This document shows positions 6,941 through 13,840 of a DNA stretch of 15,328 nucleotides, piece by piece. Numbering within the stretch: the first letter of the stretch is position 1; each line of letters begins with the position of its first letter. The stretch covers positions 1-15,328 of the forward strand of contig CALAKO010000037.1 in assembly GCA_937922955.1 (NCBI GenBank). Direction: 5' to 3'. A program made the translations under genes and the position numbers. The notes beneath the pieces were generated by a model. The model saw nothing but the letters and a program-made list of their open reading frames with translations. It was not told the DNA's origin and made no database searches. This stretch comes from an uncultured Peptococcaceae bacterium. GTDB lineage: Bacteria; Bacillota; Peptococcia; Peptococcales; Peptococcaceae.

Positions 6941-6958
6941 ATCGCGAGAGAACGCGAT
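6941..6958 (-). repeat. Inverted repeat in the DJ-1 gene leader
   Basis: ATCGCG (6941-6946) and CGCGAT (6953-6958) flank a 6-nt AGAGAA loop, within a slightly longer imperfect symmetry (ATATC/GATAT). It lies about 8-25 nt after the predicted transcription start and just upstream of the ribosome site. It could be an operator or an RNA hairpin protecting the 5' end; no U-tract follows, so it is not a terminator. Confidence 0.5.
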
Positions 6959-6972
6959 ATTCTTTTAAATTT

Positions 6973-6981
6973 ATTATACCA
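6973..6981 (-). promoter_or_regulatory. Extended -10 promoter of the DJ-1 gene
   Basis: On the minus strand TGG is followed by a perfect TATAAT (6978-6973). TTGCAT lies 15 bp upstream as a poor -35. Transcription would start near 6966, giving a leader of about 50 nt that contains the 6941-6958 inverted repeat. Confidence 0.7.
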
Positions 6982-7108
6982 CTTCATTGTAAAATGCAAC
7001 ATGGAGATATGGTAAAGAATTGCGTTTAGAATTGAGAAAATTGGTGGTAAATTTCATATTGATGCAATCAGATGGAGGGCGAGATTCACGAAGAACGGGT
7101 CAAGCGGT

Positions 7109-7735
7109 TTATTCTTTTCCCGTTTCACGGCGGCGTTTTTTCTCGTCGCACTCGATGGGCGTGAAGGTGCCGTCTGGGTTTGGCGTGAAAACGTAGTGTT
7201 CTTTTAAGAAGATGACGTCGTCGCGGTAGACAGAGTCCAGTTCGGCGAGTACGGCAGCTTTAGCGACGATGTTGGCACCGGCGAAGGTGGCGAGCTTTTC
7301 TAAGGCCGCTAAGGAATTGCCAGTGGCGAAGACGTCGTCGATGATGGCGACACGTTTTCCGCGCAGCTTTTCTGCGTCGCAGCCATCGAGGTAGAGGGTT
7401 TGCTTGGCCTGGGTGGTGATGGAGTAGACGGTGGCTTCGAGCACGTTCTGCATGTAAGGCTTATTGTGTTTGCGCGCCAGCACAAAATCTTTCATGCCCA
7501 GGAGACGGCTGATTTCGTAGGTGAGAATGATGCCTTTGGCTTCGGCAGTGAGCAGCACATCCACCTCAGGCAGGCGTTTGATGAGTTCTGGCGCCACGGC
7601 CTGCACCAGTTCTGTGTCTGAAGCGATGCAAAAACTTGCCAGAGCCATATCGTCCTTGATTTTGACAAATGGCAGCTGTCGCTTCACGCCGCAAATCTCA
7701 AAATCAAAATAAGGTGGATTGTAACGCGTTGTCAT
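7109..7735 (-). CDS. Adenine phosphoribosyltransferase-like protein
   Basis: This 208-residue type I phosphoribosyltransferase carries the PRPP-binding loop VAIIDDVFATGNSL (129-142; usual form VxxVDDxxATGGT) and an upstream VDVLLTAEAKGIILTYEISRLLG (58-80), which matches the APRT pattern. RKHNKPYM (88-95) aligns with the segment that precedes the flexible loop in APRT/XPRT proteins. Such enzymes join a base to PRPP, giving a nucleotide and pyrophosphate; adenine or a related purine is the expected base. It is longer than the usual ~170-residue Apt, with an N-terminal ~25 residues and a charged tail, so a divergent paralogue or a regulatory PRTase is possible. The ATG at 7735 is the first start after an in-frame TGA; its GGA is unusually close (2 nt). 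It has its own promoter. Confidence 0.82.
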   Translation of the reverse strand: MTTRYNPPYFDFEICGVKRQLPFVKIKDDMALASFCIASDTELVQAVAPELIKRLPEVDVLLTAEAKGIILTYEISRLLGMKDFVLARKHNKPYMQNVLEATVYSITTQAKQTLYLDGCDAEKLRGKRVAIIDDVFATGNSLAALEKLATFAGANIVAKAAVLAELDSVYRDDVIFLKEHYVFTPNPDGTFTPIECDEKKRRRETGKE

Positions 7736-7780
7736 CGTCCTTTCTTTTCAAAAAACGCAAGTCGTTCAATAACTTTAATC

Positions 7781-7789
7781 ACTATAGCA
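7781..7789 (-). promoter_or_regulatory. Extended -10 promoter of the phosphoribosyltransferase gene
   Basis: On the minus strand TGC is followed directly by TATAGT (7786-7781), 5/6 to consensus. No good -35 is seen. Transcription would start near 7774, about 40 nt before the ATG. Confidence 0.6.
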
Positions 7790-7856
7790 TATTTTCTCTG
7801 GAATGGAAAAGGTGTGTGTGGCTTATAGATGCCTGTCAAAGTATAAGGAAAGAGCT

Positions 7857-7910
7857 ATGAATTTCGGCTCGCTGAAACGACTGTTGATTTTATGTGAAAA
7901 CAAAGAATAA
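7857..7910 (+). CDS. Possible 17-residue small ORF
   Basis: The ATG at 7857 opens an 18-codon frame encoding MNFGSLKRLLILCENKE and a TAA stop. An AAGGAAAG sequence lies 3-10 nt upstream, and an 8-bp hairpin begins one base after the stop. This is the layout of a tiny gene, but a frame this short can arise by chance, no clear promoter is seen, and the hairpin fits better as a terminator for the opposite strand. Confidence 0.25.
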   Translation: MNFGSLKRLLILCENKE

Positions 7911-7932
7911 ACACCTGTACAGAGACAGGTGT
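7896..7932 (-). terminator. Terminator of the small membrane protein gene
   Basis: ACACCTGT (7911-7918) pairs with ACAGGTGT (7925-7932) across a 6-nt loop. On the minus strand the stem is followed by TTTATTCTTTGTTTT, a fair U-tract, 58 bp after the stop of the 7990-8196 gene. On the plus strand the T-run is farther away, so minus-strand use is favoured. Confidence 0.65.
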
Positions 7933-7989
7933 TCATCCTTCGTTTTTGTATGTTTTATTTTTTGGAGTGTGGTAGCGTTGCGCGTAGGC

Positions 7990-8196
7990 TTATTGCTGTA
8001 CACTTGGTTGTTCTGGTGGCTCGCTGGGCTTTGCTGCAGAGTCATTCAACATGGCTTGCAATATTTCCAGCTGTTCTTCCATTTTCTTGAAGCGCTGTTC
8101 CATATAATCCTGCTGCTCCCGAAAGCGAAAGGGCAGGCTGAAAACAATGACAATCAGCGTAAGCTGTAGAATGAGAGCAATTATGCTGATGACCAT
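7990..8196 (-). CDS. Small membrane protein with coiled-coil tail, unknown function
   Basis: This 68-residue protein has one hydrophobic helix at about 2-22 (ISIIALILQLTLIVIVFSLPF). A charged heptad-like stretch at 24-52 (REQQDYMEQRFKKMEEQLEIL) is likely to be a coiled coil, and the tail is Pro/Glu/Gln-rich (56-68). The orientation is probably N-out, C-in, given the Arg residues after the helix. No known family is recognised. The ATG at 8196 has a very strong AAGGAGGGG site, and a terminator follows, so this is a real gene although short. It resembles small holin-like or septum/phage-shock-type membrane proteins only in architecture, which is not enough to assign a role. It lies alone between the phosphoribosyltransferase and the end of the molybdenum operon. 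Confidence 0.75.
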   Translation of the reverse strand: MVISIIALILQLTLIVIVFSLPFRFREQQDYMEQRFKKMEEQLEILQAMLNDSAAKPSEPPEQPSVQQ

Positions 8197-8261
8197 GGTG
8201 TCCCCTCCTTTTGAGATTAAGGCTGTGAAGCATTGTTTCTCATATCAATAAAAATACGTCG

Positions 8262-8276
8262 GTCATTCTTAATGAC
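8262..8276. repeat. Short palindrome upstream of the small membrane protein gene
   Basis: GTCATT (8262-8267) and AATGAC (8271-8276) flank CTT, giving a 15-bp perfect inverted repeat 66 bp before the 8196 start. It could be an operator. A second inverted repeat, AATCATA (8308-8314) with TATGATT (8325-8331), lies further upstream. No convincing promoter pair could be placed relative to them. Confidence 0.4.
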
Positions 8277-8353
8277 TCACATTTATCTAATACAACAATA
8301 ACAGGCGAATCATAGTCATACAAATATGATTAAGCTATGGATGGATCAATAAG

Positions 8354-8386
8354 GCAAAAAAACCGGCGCTGTTTTGAGTGCCGGTT
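8354..8386 (-). terminator. Terminator of the molybdenum operon
   Basis: AACCGGCGCT (8361-8370) pairs with AGTGCCGGTT (8377-8386), 10 bp with one G-U, across a 6-nt loop. On the minus strand the stem is followed by TTTTTTT (8360-8354, one T in the stem base region). It lies 57 bp after the xdhC stop and is the first strong terminator after the operon. Confidence 0.9.
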
Positions 8387-8443
8387 TGTTATTGGAAAAT
8401 GTTGGATGTGCTCCGAGATGAGCGGTTTTTTGTGTTGTGTGGT

Positions 8444-9457
8444 TTATTTCATTTGATTTGCGCGCACGGCGATGAGCTGTGCAGCGATGGAGATGGCGAT
8501 TTCTGCCGGCGTTTCGGCTTGGATGTCGAGCCCGATCGGAGAGGTGATGCGGGCGAAGTCGTCGTTGCCGAAGCCGTATTCTTCGCGCAATTTCTGATAC
8601 ACGCCGGCTTTTTTGCGGGCGCTGCCGATGACGCCAATGTAGGCGGCAGGCGTGCGCAGGAGCTGGGCCTGGATCACGGCGTCGTAGGCATGGCCGCGTG
8701 TCATGACGCAGGCGTAGTCGTCCCCGGTGATGGTGAGCACGTCGTTGATGTGGTTAAAGTCAACGAGCAGCACATCCTCGGCATCTGGAAAGAGGGATTT
8801 TTGTGCAAATTCTTCGCGATCGTCCATGGCGATGCAGCGGAAGCCGACGTGGCTCAACACCGGCACCAGCTCTTGGGCGACGTGGCCGCAGCCGAAAACA
8901 TATACGCGGCCGGCGCTGTTGATTTGTTCAAGGTAGTAGGTCTGACCATCCAGTTCTGTCAGTGTTGGCTTGCGTTTCAGCGAGGCGGTGAGGGCTTTTG
9001 GCATTGTTGCGCCGCTAAAGCCGTGGATGTGGTCGTATAGTGCCATGGTGCCTTTGGTGGAGACGGCGCAGACAAGCCACAGATCGTCACCGGCCTGGAA
9101 GCGTTCTTCGGCAGTTTCGAGCAAGGCCAAGAGCTGTTGGTCGCTTGCAGAGAGGTAGGTGAAAAATACTTTTACGTCGCCGCCGCAGATCATGCCCAGC
9201 GCCTGCACATCGTCTTTTGTCAGGCTGAAGTCATGGGCGCGCGAGGCTTTTTCCTGAATGACTTTTTGGGCAATTTCAATCGAGCGGTATTCTACTGCGC
9301 CGCCGCCAATGGTGCCATAGAGCAGGCCGCTTTCGCCGACGAGCATATGAGCGCCGGCGCCGCGTGGAGTTGCTCCGCTGGAGGCGATGACGGTAACCAG
9401 TGTCAGGTTTTCTTGTTGTTCAAGGTGCGCTTTTGCAGTTTGCAATAACATCCTCAT
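8444..9457 (-). CDS. xdhC: XdhC/CoxI-family molybdenum hydroxylase maturation factor
   Basis: XdhC-type proteins bind molybdenum cofactor, support its sulfuration and hand it to xanthine-dehydrogenase-family enzymes. The 337-residue protein has the N-terminal XdhC/CoxI domain (about 1-100: VTVIASSGATPRGAG at 21-35, GTIGGGAVE at 48-56, GMICGGDVKVFF at 88-99). The C-terminal Rossmann-like XdhC domain (about 183-331) has VYVFGCGHVAQEL, MTRGHAYD, YIGVIGSARKK and SPIGLDIQAETPAEI. Conserved Cys91 in GMICGG is a likely ligand. The ATG at 9457 is preferred because AAGGAG lies 8 nt upstream and the ATGA overlap couples it to the preceding stop; a longer frame reaching upstream would only read through the neighbour. 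It is the last gene of the operon, and its presence implies a hydroxylase elsewhere in the genome. Confidence 0.93.
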   Translation of the reverse strand: MRMLLQTAKAHLEQQENLTLVTVIASSGATPRGAGAHMLVGESGLLYGTIGGGAVEYRSIEIAQKVIQEKASRAHDFSLTKDDVQALGMICGGDVKVFFTYLSASDQQLLALLETAEERFQAGDDLWLVCAVSTKGTMALYDHIHGFSGATMPKALTASLKRKPTLTELDGQTYYLEQINSAGRVYVFGCGHVAQELVPVLSHVGFRCIAMDDREEFAQKSLFPDAEDVLLVDFNHINDVLTITGDDYACVMTRGHAYDAVIQAQLLRTPAAYIGVIGSARKKAGVYQKLREEYGFGNDDFARITSPIGLDIQAETPAEIAISIAAQLIAVRANQMK

Positions 9458-10506
9458 TGTATGATCTCCTTTCCGCAATAGGTGTTGATGGTTTTTTGAA
9501 GGGTTTCTGCCGCATGCCAGCGCCTTTCCCACGCAGCCTGTGCTTCTTTGCTCTGACATTTTGCTTTGCTGGCAGAAAAACGAGCGCGCAGAGAGACGCG
9601 CTGCGTGCCTTGCAGGCATTTGTCTGCCAGATAGACAAGGCTGGCTTCGTTGATGTGGGTGGTGTTGATGTCATGGTGTTGGCGTACAATATTGGCAATG
9701 GCTGGGTACCCGAGCGCCTCCAGCCATTGGGCGCCGATCTGTGCATGATTTGGCATGGTGCGGGCAATGTCGTGCAGGAGCGCGGCCTGTGCGATCAGCG
9801 TGGTGTCGAGAGCAAGGGGAAGCTGCGCAGCGATTTCCAGCGCAAAGGCTTCCACGGCTTCACAATGGCAAACCACCTGTTTTGGTGCAACCGTGTGCAG
9901 CAGTGTCAGACAGAGCGCTCGGTTTAGCGTCGGCTGCGGTTTGGCAGGTGCGTGCTCTTTGAGCGTGAGCGTGTGGTTTTCTGCTGTGAGATGCCAATAG
10001 GCACCGTAGGGGAGCGATGGCAGCCTGCGGTTTTTATTTAGCGCGAGCATAAAGGCGCCGATCACGCCTTTGTGTGCAACAATGGCGGCGTCGCCTTCTT
10101 GATGCCGCAGAATGTCTTCGATGGCATTGGCAAAGCGTGTCGCTGCATGTTCCAGGTCTTCGCCCTCGGGCATGGTCAGCGTTGGATTTTCGCCGCGCTG
10201 GGCATATTCTTTTGGCCAGCGGCGAGCGATTTCGTCGAATGTGAGACCATCCCACAGGCCGGTTGCTCGTTCTGTCAGGCTGTCAATCACAATCGGTGAT
10301 TTGCTGAGATAGTGGGCGGTGTCGTAGGCGCGGCGCAGGGGACTTGTATACACTCTGGCAGGCGGCTTTGCGGCAAAGACATGGGCAAGCAGAACGCTTT
10401 GCAGGCGGCCAAGCGGGCCCAAAGGCGTGTCGGTTTGTCCTAGACAGATACGGGTTCCGAGGGGAAAATCAGGGTGCCCGTGGCGTATCAGATAGACGCT
10501 GCGCAT
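9454..10506 (-). CDS. Histidine phosphatase-HD domain fusion protein
   Basis: This 350-residue protein has two hydrolase domains. Residues 1-185 form a histidine phosphatase (phosphoglycerate-mutase-like) domain: LIRHGHPDF with His9, SPLRRAYDTA (55-64), the acidic LTERATGLWDG (77-87) and VAHKGVIGAF with His145. Residues 195-345 form an HD domain: CHCEAVEAFA (His214), AALLHDIAR (His245-Asp246), RQHHDINTTH (275-284) and YLADK (Asp295), the set used to bind metal for phosphohydrolysis. All key residues are present, so both domains look active. It lies between the MocA-ModE gene (1-bp TAATG overlap) and xdhC (4-bp ATGA overlap), so it is made together with cofactor cytidylylation and maturation factors. 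Its substrate is unknown; a nucleotide or phosphorylated pterin by-product is an inference only. Confidence 0.88.
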   Translation of the reverse strand: MRSVYLIRHGHPDFPLGTRICLGQTDTPLGPLGRLQSVLLAHVFAAKPPARVYTSPLRRAYDTAHYLSKSPIVIDSLTERATGLWDGLTFDEIARRWPKEYAQRGENPTLTMPEGEDLEHAATRFANAIEDILRHQEGDAAIVAHKGVIGAFMLALNKNRRLPSLPYGAYWHLTAENHTLTLKEHAPAKPQPTLNRALCLTLLHTVAPKQVVCHCEAVEAFALEIAAQLPLALDTTLIAQAALLHDIARTMPNHAQIGAQWLEALGYPAIANIVRQHHDINTTHINEASLVYLADKCLQGTQRVSLRARFSASKAKCQSKEAQAAWERRWHAAETLQKTINTYCGKEIIQ

Positions 10507-11447
10507 TACAAATCATCTCCAAAGTAGGCGTTATATCGGCTGGCAGCATAGTCTTTGATGTCTGCCACATATTGATAATAGGCATCTAAAAGCCGCTGGC
10601 CTTCTGCGGTGAGATGACTGCCGCCACCGCCAGCGCCGCCTTGCACACGATTCAGTACTTCGGCTTTGGTTTGTGATTCCAGGCGGCGAATCATGTTCCA
10701 GCCGGTGGAATAGGAGATTTGCATGCGTTTGCAGGCAATGCGCACGGAACCTGTTTCTTTGATGAGCGATAGCAGCATGGCTGTTTTTTCGTCAAAAAAA
10801 GGCAGTTCACGTGTCAGTGTCACCTTTATTTCTGTGCGCGCCAGCTGGTTGTTGTGATATTCCAAAAGTGCCTGATAATCCTGTGGCGTGTCGGCGTCGT
10901 GAAGAATCCCGGCGTCGCGCACAGGCACATGGCAGATTGCGGTGTCCAGGGCGTTGATGGCGCCGCGCAGACCACCGTCTCCCGGCCAGTTCAGCAAAGC
11001 GGGCACAAGATGGCTGGCAAGCAGGATCGGGTGTCCTTCTGCTTGTGCGCATACAGGAATGGCAATGTCGGCCTGCGCAGCAATGAGGGCGCGCACAGTG
11101 TCGCAGGTGAACAGAGGAATGTCCACCGGTGTGAAGAGAATGGCATCGCACTTATTCTGCAAATAGTCTAGGCCGATTTTGGCGGAGGTGAACATATCGG
11201 TGGTTTCATAATCATTGTTGCGCAAAAAGACCAATCCATTGTCGCTCAGGTGGCGTTCCAGCGCATCGGCGTTGAAGCCAGTGACAACGACGATGTGCTG
11301 CGCGCCTGCCTGGCGCAGGGTGGCAACAATTCGCTGGGCGATGGAAATGGCGCCAATGTTGAGCATGGGTTTGAAATCGCCCATTCGCGATGACATGCCG
11401 GCGGCGACGATCACTGCGCCGATGGTTGTGTGGGGCTGAGCGCTCAT
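10506..11447 (-). CDS. MocA-like nucleotidyltransferase fused to a ModE-type DNA-binding domain
   Basis: The 313-residue protein has an N-terminal NTP transferase domain (about 8-195). It shows the signature VAAGMSSRMGDFK (14-26), the metal-binding FTPVDIP (Asp109), EGHPILL (137-143) and HDADTPQDY (183-191), as in MocA (molybdopterin cytidylyltransferase). Residues 205-300 match the winged-helix DNA-binding part of ModE: FFDEKTAMLLSLIKETGSV, a helix-turn-helix with CKRMQISYSTGWNMIRRLE (239-257), and GGAGGGGSHLTAEGQRLL (270-287). The ModE molybdate-binding (TOBE/Mop) domains are absent. The likely reaction is CTP plus molybdenum cofactor to the cytosine dinucleotide form used by xanthine-dehydrogenase-type enzymes. 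The DNA-binding part may tie this to operon control. The start at 11447 overlaps the previous stop (ATGA); an upstream extension would lie within the neighbour. Confidence 0.88.
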   Translation of the reverse strand: MSAQPHTTIGAVIVAAGMSSRMGDFKPMLNIGAISIAQRIVATLRQAGAQHIVVVTGFNADALERHLSDNGLVFLRNNDYETTDMFTSAKIGLDYLQNKCDAILFTPVDIPLFTCDTVRALIAAQADIAIPVCAQAEGHPILLASHLVPALLNWPGDGGLRGAINALDTAICHVPVRDAGILHDADTPQDYQALLEYHNNQLARTEIKVTLTRELPFFDEKTAMLLSLIKETGSVRIACKRMQISYSTGWNMIRRLESQTKAEVLNRVQGGAGGGGSHLTAEGQRLLDAYYQYVADIKDYAASRYNAYFGDDL

Positions 11448-12370
11448 AACATCATCACAGTGTCGCCGGCTTTCACGACACCATCCTCCAGCACTTTGAC
11501 AAAAATACCTTCTCTCGGCATCACACAATCGCCGGCTTTTTGGCGAATGGCACAGTCGCTGTGACATTCTTTGCCGATTTGTGTGACTTCACATAAGGCG
11601 GTGCCAATTTTTAATTTGGTGCCCACTGGCAGCTGATACAAAACCATGCCTTCGGTGAGGATGTTTTCGGCAAAAGCGCCTGCTTCCAGAGGAAAATTGA
11701 TCTTTTCCTGGAGCACACGCACGCTTTCAATGCCCAGAAGGCTGATTTGACGATGCCAGTTGCCGGCATGGGCATCGCCCACAATGCCATGATTGACCCG
11801 CAGCTGCACTTCTTCGACGGCATGCTTTTGTTCGCCTTTCTTTTCGCTGATGCACACGGCACGGACAATGGCTGTTTTTGCACCGCAATCGGCGCTGCCG
11901 GCGCCCAGCAGCATGTTCAGACCGTGGGCGAGAGGAGCGATGACTGCGCTGAGATTTTCTGTGGCGGCTTTTTGGCTGCCAGGCAGATTTAAAATCAGGC
12001 TTTTGCCGCGAATGCCGCAGACAGCACGAGAGAGACAGCCGTTTGGTGTGATTTTCATGCTTTCCGCACGCATGACTTCTGGAATGCCAGGCACTTCGCG
12101 TTCGATGACGGCGCGTGTGGCTTCTGGCGTTACATCTCTGGGTGAAAAACCTGTGCCGCCAACGGTGACGACAAGCGGAATGTGCTTGTCATCACAGCAA
12201 GTGATGAGCGCTTCCTGAATGCGTCTGCCATCGTCGGGTAAGATGGCTGTGTGGACAATTTCATACCCTTGCGCCTGCAGCAGCGCACAAACCGCCGGAC
12301 CGGCTGTGTCTGTTCGTGTTCCTGCTGCGCCTTTGTCGCTGATGGTAATAACTGCTGCTTGCATACTCAT
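11444..12370 (-). CDS. MogA/MoaB-MOSC fusion protein
   Basis: The 308-residue protein joins two cofactor domains. Residues 1-158 are a MogA/MoaB molybdopterin adenylyltransferase: AAVITISDKGAAGTRTDTAG (5-24), the binding loop VTVGGTGFSPRDVTPEAT (68-85) and LNLPGSQKA (127-135). Residues 165-306 are a MOSC domain: HGIVGDAHAGNWHRQIS (194-210), AFAENILTEGM (232-242) and the conserved cysteine region GKECHSDCAI (266-275). MogA activates molybdopterin with AMP before metal insertion; MOSC domains carry activated sulfur for terminal sulfuration in eukaryotic Moco sulfurases, and their bacterial role here is less certain. The combination is known in anaerobic Firmicutes. The ATG at 12370 overlaps the moaC stop (ATGA) with GGGAGG upstream. 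A few residues in, a second ATG (M3) could also serve. Confidence 0.93.
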   Translation of the reverse strand: MSMQAAVITISDKGAAGTRTDTAGPAVCALLQAQGYEIVHTAILPDDGRRIQEALITCCDDKHIPLVVTVGGTGFSPRDVTPEATRAVIEREVPGIPEVMRAESMKITPNGCLSRAVCGIRGKSLILNLPGSQKAATENLSAVIAPLAHGLNMLLGAGSADCGAKTAIVRAVCISEKKGEQKHAVEEVQLRVNHGIVGDAHAGNWHRQISLLGIESVRVLQEKINFPLEAGAFAENILTEGMVLYQLPVGTKLKIGTALCEVTQIGKECHSDCAIRQKAGDCVMPREGIFVKVLEDGVVKAGDTVMML

Positions 12371-12861
12371 TGCTTTTCCTCCCTTTCATAGTCTCCGTGA
12401 ATCCCGCCTGTTTTCTTAATCAGGCGCAGATCGGTAATGGTCATTCCTTTTTCTACTGCCTTACACATGTCATAAACCGTCAACGCAGCGGTGGCAGCGG
12501 CGGTGAGGGCTTCCATTTCCACGCCGGTGCGTCCTGTGCAGCTGACAGTGGCTTCAATTTCCACACAGCAGCGTGCTTCATTTAATGATAAGGATAAATC
12601 GACGCCACCCATAAGAATGGGGTGGCACATTGGAATCAGCGCACTGGTTTTCTTTGCCCCCATGATGCCTGCAATTTGCGCTACTGTGAGTACGTCTCCC
12701 TTTTTCATGCCGCCGCTGGCAATGAGGGCGTAGGTTTTTGGACTGACAAGCACCCTGGCTGCTGCGGTTGCCGTGCGCTTGGTGATGCCTTTTTCGCCGA
12801 CATTCACCATGCGGGCGCGGCCTTCGTCGTTAAAATGAGTGAATTCTTCATTTGCTTGCAT
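12367..12861 (-). CDS. moaC: Cyclic pyranopterin monophosphate synthase MoaC
   Basis: MoaC turns the 3',8-cyclo-GTP product of MoaA into cyclic pyranopterin monophosphate, the first pterin intermediate. The 164-residue length is typical. Visible family motifs are MVNVGEKGITKRTATA (18-33), ALIPMCHPI (74-82; His80 in the active site), TGRTGVEMEALTAA (109-122) and YDMCKAVEKGM (130-140) with the catalytic lysine, then LIKKTGGIHGDY near the end. Nothing is missing. The ATG at 12861 has GGAGG 7 nt upstream, inside the end of moaA, and lies 3 bp after the moaA stop. The stop overlaps the next gene. The pairing with moaA directly upstream matches the pathway order. Confidence 0.97.
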   Translation of the reverse strand: MQANEEFTHFNDEGRARMVNVGEKGITKRTATAAARVLVSPKTYALIASGGMKKGDVLTVAQIAGIMGAKKTSALIPMCHPILMGGVDLSLSLNEARCCVEIEATVSCTGRTGVEMEALTAAATAALTVYDMCKAVEKGMTITDLRLIKKTGGIHGDYEREEKQ

Positions 12862-12864
12862 GAT

Positions 12865-13818
12865 TCAACCTCCAATCTGATTCATATTGCGTCCAGCTTC
12901 GCTTCGGTGTTCATTGGACAGAGGAGGATGCTGGGCAGGCTTCCTTGTAATCGCCTGAATAAAGGCAGTGCGCATTTCCGTGTTGTCCAGGCCTTTGATA
13001 GGAATCTCCAGTGATGAATGCAGGCAGGGTTTGAGTTTGCCGTCGGCCGTTAAGCGGAGGCGATTACAGGTGCCGCAGAAATGTGCGCTCAGGGGACTGA
13101 TCAAGCCCACTTCTCCAAGGGCCTGCGGCAGTTTGAACCGTCGCGCCACACCGCCATCGGATGCCAAGGGCACAAGTTCGCGGCTGCGCTTTATTACTTC
13201 AGAAACTGGGAGATAGGTTTCGTCGCCAAAATCTCCGCTGTCATACATCGGCATCAGTTCGATAAAGCGTACGTCGATCGGATACTGTTTTGTTATTCGG
13301 ATAAAATCAGGTATTTCATCATCGTTGAAACCACCGATCAGCACACAATTGATTTTTACCTTATCGAATCCGGCTGAAAGTGCGGCTTCAATGCCCGCCA
13401 TTGCTTCATGATAATAATGGCGGCGTGTGATATATGTGTATTTTTCTTCGTTGAGGGTGTCCAGACTGATATTCACACGATGAACCCCTGCCTGGCGCAA
13501 GGGCTTGGCAAGTTCACCGAGTCGAATGCCGTTGGTGGTCAGGCAAAGCTCGTGGATTCTGGGAATATTTGCAGCGCGCCTGCAAATATTGAGAATGTTT
13601 GGCTTGATCAACGGCTCACCGCCAGTGATGCGGAGTTTTGTCACGCCGAGCTGAGCCGCGATGGTGATGGCGCGAATCATTTCATCCTCTGTCAGCATGT
13701 CTTCGCGCAAGCGCTTGCACACACCTTCTTCCGGCATACAGTATCGGCACCGCTGGTTGCACAAGTCGGTCACCGAGATGCGCAGGTAGGTGATGGCTCT
13801 GCCGAATGTGTCCAGCAT
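12865..13818 (-). CDS. moaA: GTP 3',8-cyclase MoaA (radical SAM)
   Basis: MoaA is a radical-SAM enzyme that cyclises GTP to 3',8-cyclo-7,8-dihydro-GTP. The protein (317 residues from this start) has the N-terminal cluster motif CNQRCRYC (Cys20, 24, 27), LRITGGEPL for SAM binding (62-70), NISLDTL, and the C-terminal GTP-side cluster CGTCNRLRL...PC (Cys248, 251, 265). It ends in the family's Gly-Gly tail (QIGG), which is needed for activity. I chose the ATG at 13818 because AAAGGA lies 9 nt upstream. An ATG at 13827 gives three more residues but sits directly on the ribosome site. It lies 23 bp after the MoeA-like gene and 3 bp before moaC. Confidence 0.96.
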   Translation of the reverse strand: MLDTFGRAITYLRISVTDLCNQRCRYCMPEEGVCKRLREDMLTEDEMIRAITIAAQLGVTKLRITGGEPLIKPNILNICRRAANIPRIHELCLTTNGIRLGELAKPLRQAGVHRVNISLDTLNEEKYTYITRRHYYHEAMAGIEAALSAGFDKVKINCVLIGGFNDDEIPDFIRITKQYPIDVRFIELMPMYDSGDFGDETYLPVSEVIKRSRELVPLASDGGVARRFKLPQALGEVGLISPLSAHFCGTCNRLRLTADGKLKPCLHSSLEIPIKGLDNTEMRTAFIQAITRKPAQHPPLSNEHRSEAGRNMNQIGG

Positions 13819-13840
13819 AGGTTTCATTCCTTTCTATCTA

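Noticed and set aside
8378..9040. Plus-strand frame of 220 codons opposite xdhC
   Set aside because: The opposite strand encodes a clear XdhC with all its motifs; this frame also runs through the operon terminator.
9458..9619. N-terminal extension of XdhC upstream of 9457
   Set aside because: The added residues are the out-of-frame end of the phosphatase/HD gene; a good ribosome site and ATGA coupling place the start at 9457.
11448..11567. N-terminal extension of the MocA-ModE protein
   Set aside because: The added residues are a frame-shifted reading of the Mog-MOSC C-terminus; the ATGA overlap at 11444-11447 marks the start.
13828..13840. A molybdenum cofactor riboswitch between the MoeA-like gene and moaA
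   Set aside because: The gap is 13-22 bp, far too short; any such element would lie before the operon's first gene, outside the window.
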